Shown: piece by piece, positions 62,530 through 64,000 of the stretch
Numbering within the stretch: position 1 is the first letter of the stretch
Layout of the letters: each line of letters begins with the position of its first letter
DNA from: Leisingera sp. ANG-M1
Lineage (GTDB): Bacteria; Pseudomonadota; Alphaproteobacteria; Rhodobacterales; Rhodobacteraceae
Direction: 5' to 3'
Length of the DNA: 64,000 nucleotides
NCBI RefSeq assembly: GCF_000813745.1
Contig: NZ_JWLC01000015.1
Coordinates: 62,001 to 126,000 of the forward strand
Translations under genes and position numbers: made by a program
Notes under the pieces: model-generated
What the model saw: only the letters and a program-made list of their open reading frames with translations
The model's database searches: none
Told to the model about the DNA's origin: nothing

Positions 62530-63174
62530 ATGCCCAAGCAATCCTTCTCCCATGTCACCCAATGGGTGTTCGACCTCGACAACACGCTGTACCACCCGTC
62601 GGCGCGGCTGTTCGACCAGATAGAGGTCAAGATGACGGCCTACGTGATGGACGCCCTGGGGGTGGAAAAGGCCGAAGCCGACCGCCTGCGCGGCCATTAC
62701 TGGCGCGAGCACGGCACCACTCTCGCAGGGCTGATGCGAGAGCATGATCTGGATCCCGATCCCTATCTGGTCGCAGTGCACGACATCTCGATGGACCACC
62801 TGGAAAAGGATGCGCCCCTGGCCGATGCTATCCGCAACCTGCCGGGCAAGAAGATCGTCTACACCAACGGCTCCGCGCCTTATGCCGAGCGGGTGCTGGC
62901 CGCCCGCGGGCTGTCCGGCCTGTTTGACGGCGTCTTTGGTGTCGAAAACGCGGACTACCACCCCAAGCCGGAGCGCCGCGCCTTTGACAAGGTGTTTGCC
63001 CTGGCCGGTGTGGTGCCAAGCCAGGCGGCGATGTTCGAGGACGACCCCCGCAACCTGGCCGCGCCCCATGAAATGGGCATGCGCACAGTGCATGTGGCGC
63101 CTGAGCCTGTGGCCGCGGAGCACATCCACCATCACTCAGATGATCTGGCCGGTTTCCTGGCAAAACTGATCTGA
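62530..63174 (+). CDS. Pyrimidine 5'-nucleotidase (HAD superfamily)
   Basis: 214 residues. HAD motifs: WVFDLDNTLYHP (I), VYTNGSAPYAE (II), NADYHPKPERRAF (III) and FEDDPRNLAAP (IV). The set matches the SDT1/pyrimidine nucleotidase branch, which dephosphorylates UMP/CMP-like substrates. The start at ATG 62530 agrees with motif I near residue 14; earlier frames extend into the GntR promoter and are unlikely. Confidence 0.88.
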   Translation: MPKQSFSHVTQWVFDLDNTLYHPSARLFDQIEVKMTAYVMDALGVEKAEADRLRGHYWREHGTTLAGLMREHDLDPDPYLVAVHDISMDHLEKDAPLADAIRNLPGKKIVYTNGSAPYAERVLAARGLSGLFDGVFGVENADYHPKPERRAFDKVFALAGVVPSQAAMFEDDPRNLAAPHEMGMRTVHVAPEPVAAEHIHHHSDDLAGFLAKLI

Positions 63175-63336
63175 TCAATCCGCCTTCCCGGGCCGCATTC
63201 CGATGCCGGTTGCCGCATTCCGGATTGTGCACAAAGGCATGCCGGCATTTCTTCGCACCTGCGGCGAAATGCACCTGTTTGCTGCATCTTTTCCTCCCTA
63301 TATGCGCCGCGGAAACCGACGAATTGGAGCCTCGAC

Positions 63337-63585
63337 ATGGCCGCATATGCCCTCCCCGCACAGCTGACGATCTGGCAGCGCATCCTCTTTGCCATCCCCG
63401 TCCTGGGCCGGGTCATGAAAGAGGTCGCCTACGGCCCCGAGGAGAACCTCTATTACGCGCTGGCCACCTTGGTCAGCGCCTGGGGTTGTTCGATCCTGCT
63501 GTTCGGCATTCCCGGCCTTTACATCCCGGCGCTCTGCCTGGTGCCGGTGATGTTCATCCTGCTGATCACCATCACCCGCGGCTAA
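63337..63585 (+). CDS. Small membrane protein
   Basis: 82 residues with two membrane helices (NLYYALATLVSAWGCSILLFG and LYIPALCLVPVMFILLITI) after a short amphipathic start (LTIWQRILFAIPVLGRVMKE). Conserved-looking small Roseobacter protein with no known function. It has GGAGC before the ATG and stands between the nucleotidase and the UbiH-like gene. Confidence 0.65.
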   Translation: MAAYALPAQLTIWQRILFAIPVLGRVMKEVAYGPEENLYYALATLVSAWGCSILLFGIPGLYIPALCLVPVMFILLITITRG

Positions 63586-63664
63586 AGGCCGTATCTGCCG
63601 GTATCGGCTTGTCTTCCCCCCGCTCGCAGGCCTATCTCTGGGCCAAGAGACGGAGGGCTGAGAT

Positions 63665-64000
63665 ATGGCCGAAACCTGCGACATCCTGATTTCCGGCGGC
63701 GGCATTGCGGGACTGACCGCAGCCGCCGCTTTTGCGTCCCAAGGCTTCAGCGTAATCTGCGCTGACCCGGCCCCGCCGGTGACCGAGCGCGACGCCGAAG
63801 GCTCCGACCTGCGCACGACTGCCTTTCTGCAGCCTGCACAGGCCCTGCTGGAGCGCTGCGGCATCTGGGCCCGGCTGGCGGACCACGCCGCCCCCTTGCA
63901 GATCATGCGCATTGTCGACGCCGGCGGCGTCCGCCCCGAGCCGCGCGTGGTCAAGGACTTCAACGCCGCCGATATCTCGGACCAGCCCTTTGGCTGGAAC
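63665..64000 (+). CDS. UbiH-family FAD monooxygenase, 3' end outside the window
   Basis: The first 112 residues are visible. They begin with the FAD-binding motif LISGGGIAGLTAAAAFASQG, then EGSDLRTTAFLQPAQALLE, which matches ubiquinone-ring hydroxylases UbiH/UbiF/VisC; the DLRT segment is typical. Probable role: a hydroxylation in ubiquinone synthesis. The frame runs off the right edge without a stop. Confidence 0.85.
   Translation, partial: MAETCDILISGGGIAGLTAAAAFASQGFSVICADPAPPVTERDAEGSDLRTTAFLQPAQALLERCGIWARLADHAAPLQIMRIVDAGGVRPEPRVVKDFNAADISDQPFGWN

Overview
The window looks like a chromosomal segment of a Roseobacter-group alphaproteobacterium (Rhodobacteraceae; Leisingera, Phaeobacter or Ruegeria-like). 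This rests on the GC-rich housekeeping genes, the gene order SPOR lipoprotein - D,D-carboxypeptidase - tmk - holB - tatD - MBL hydrolase, TRAP transporters, ctaD, carA and several protein families typical of that group. The species assignment is an inference; no rRNA is present.

Positions 1 to about 18,927 are a foreign element, A+T-richer than the rest in its cargo part, ending at the 3' end of a tRNA-Ser(UGA) gene next to a tyrosine integrase. It reads as a degraded P2/Mu-type prophage. The right part keeps the integrase, an excisionase-like protein, divergent repressor/Cro-like genes with shared operator-like sites, and a leftward replication/regulation operon (replication protein with five embedded iteron-like repeats, GapR-like DUF2312, DUF1064, Mor-like activator). 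The left part keeps only tail genes D, X and the 3' end of U, which is cut by an 832-bp IS5-family element. Head, packaging and baseplate genes are absent. In their place (4.4-12.9 kb) lie defence-type genes: a PHP-domain/ABC-type ATPase with a small overlapping partner, a PD-(D/E)xK nuclease-like protein, two membrane proteins, and an XRE-STAND-TPR NTPase. A secreted papain-like peptidase and a partial gene sit beyond the tail genes. The left end of the element lies outside the window.

From 19.2 kb the sequence is core chromosome. 19.3-24.8 kb is a tightly overlapping cell-envelope/DNA-replication operon. 24.8-34.8 kb is a catabolic region: AEC transporter, Asp/Glu-racemase-like enzyme with its GntR regulator, LysR regulator, and a mandelate-racemase-type enzyme with a DadA-type oxidase and a TRAP transporter, plus a BASS-like transporter. 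It probably handles an amino-acid-like or hydroxyproline-like substrate. 34.8-41.2 kb is a cluster of glycosyltransferases, a methyltransferase-like module used twice, and a sulfotransferase-like protein. 41.5-48.0 kb holds three hydrolases without evident signal peptides, next to a divergent SARP-like regulator.

48.3-64 kb contains tRNA-Leu(GAG), two tandem exported proteins with a common N-terminal plan (one a metacaspase with a Gln/Tyr-rich linker), lipB, a pseudo-hydrolase, a HIT protein, ctaD behind a perfect FNR-type box, DUF2244, a YqeY-like protein, carA, an MshEN-glycosyltransferase, a GntR regulator, a pyrimidine 5'-nucleotidase, a small membrane protein and the start of a UbiH-type hydroxylase cut by the window edge.
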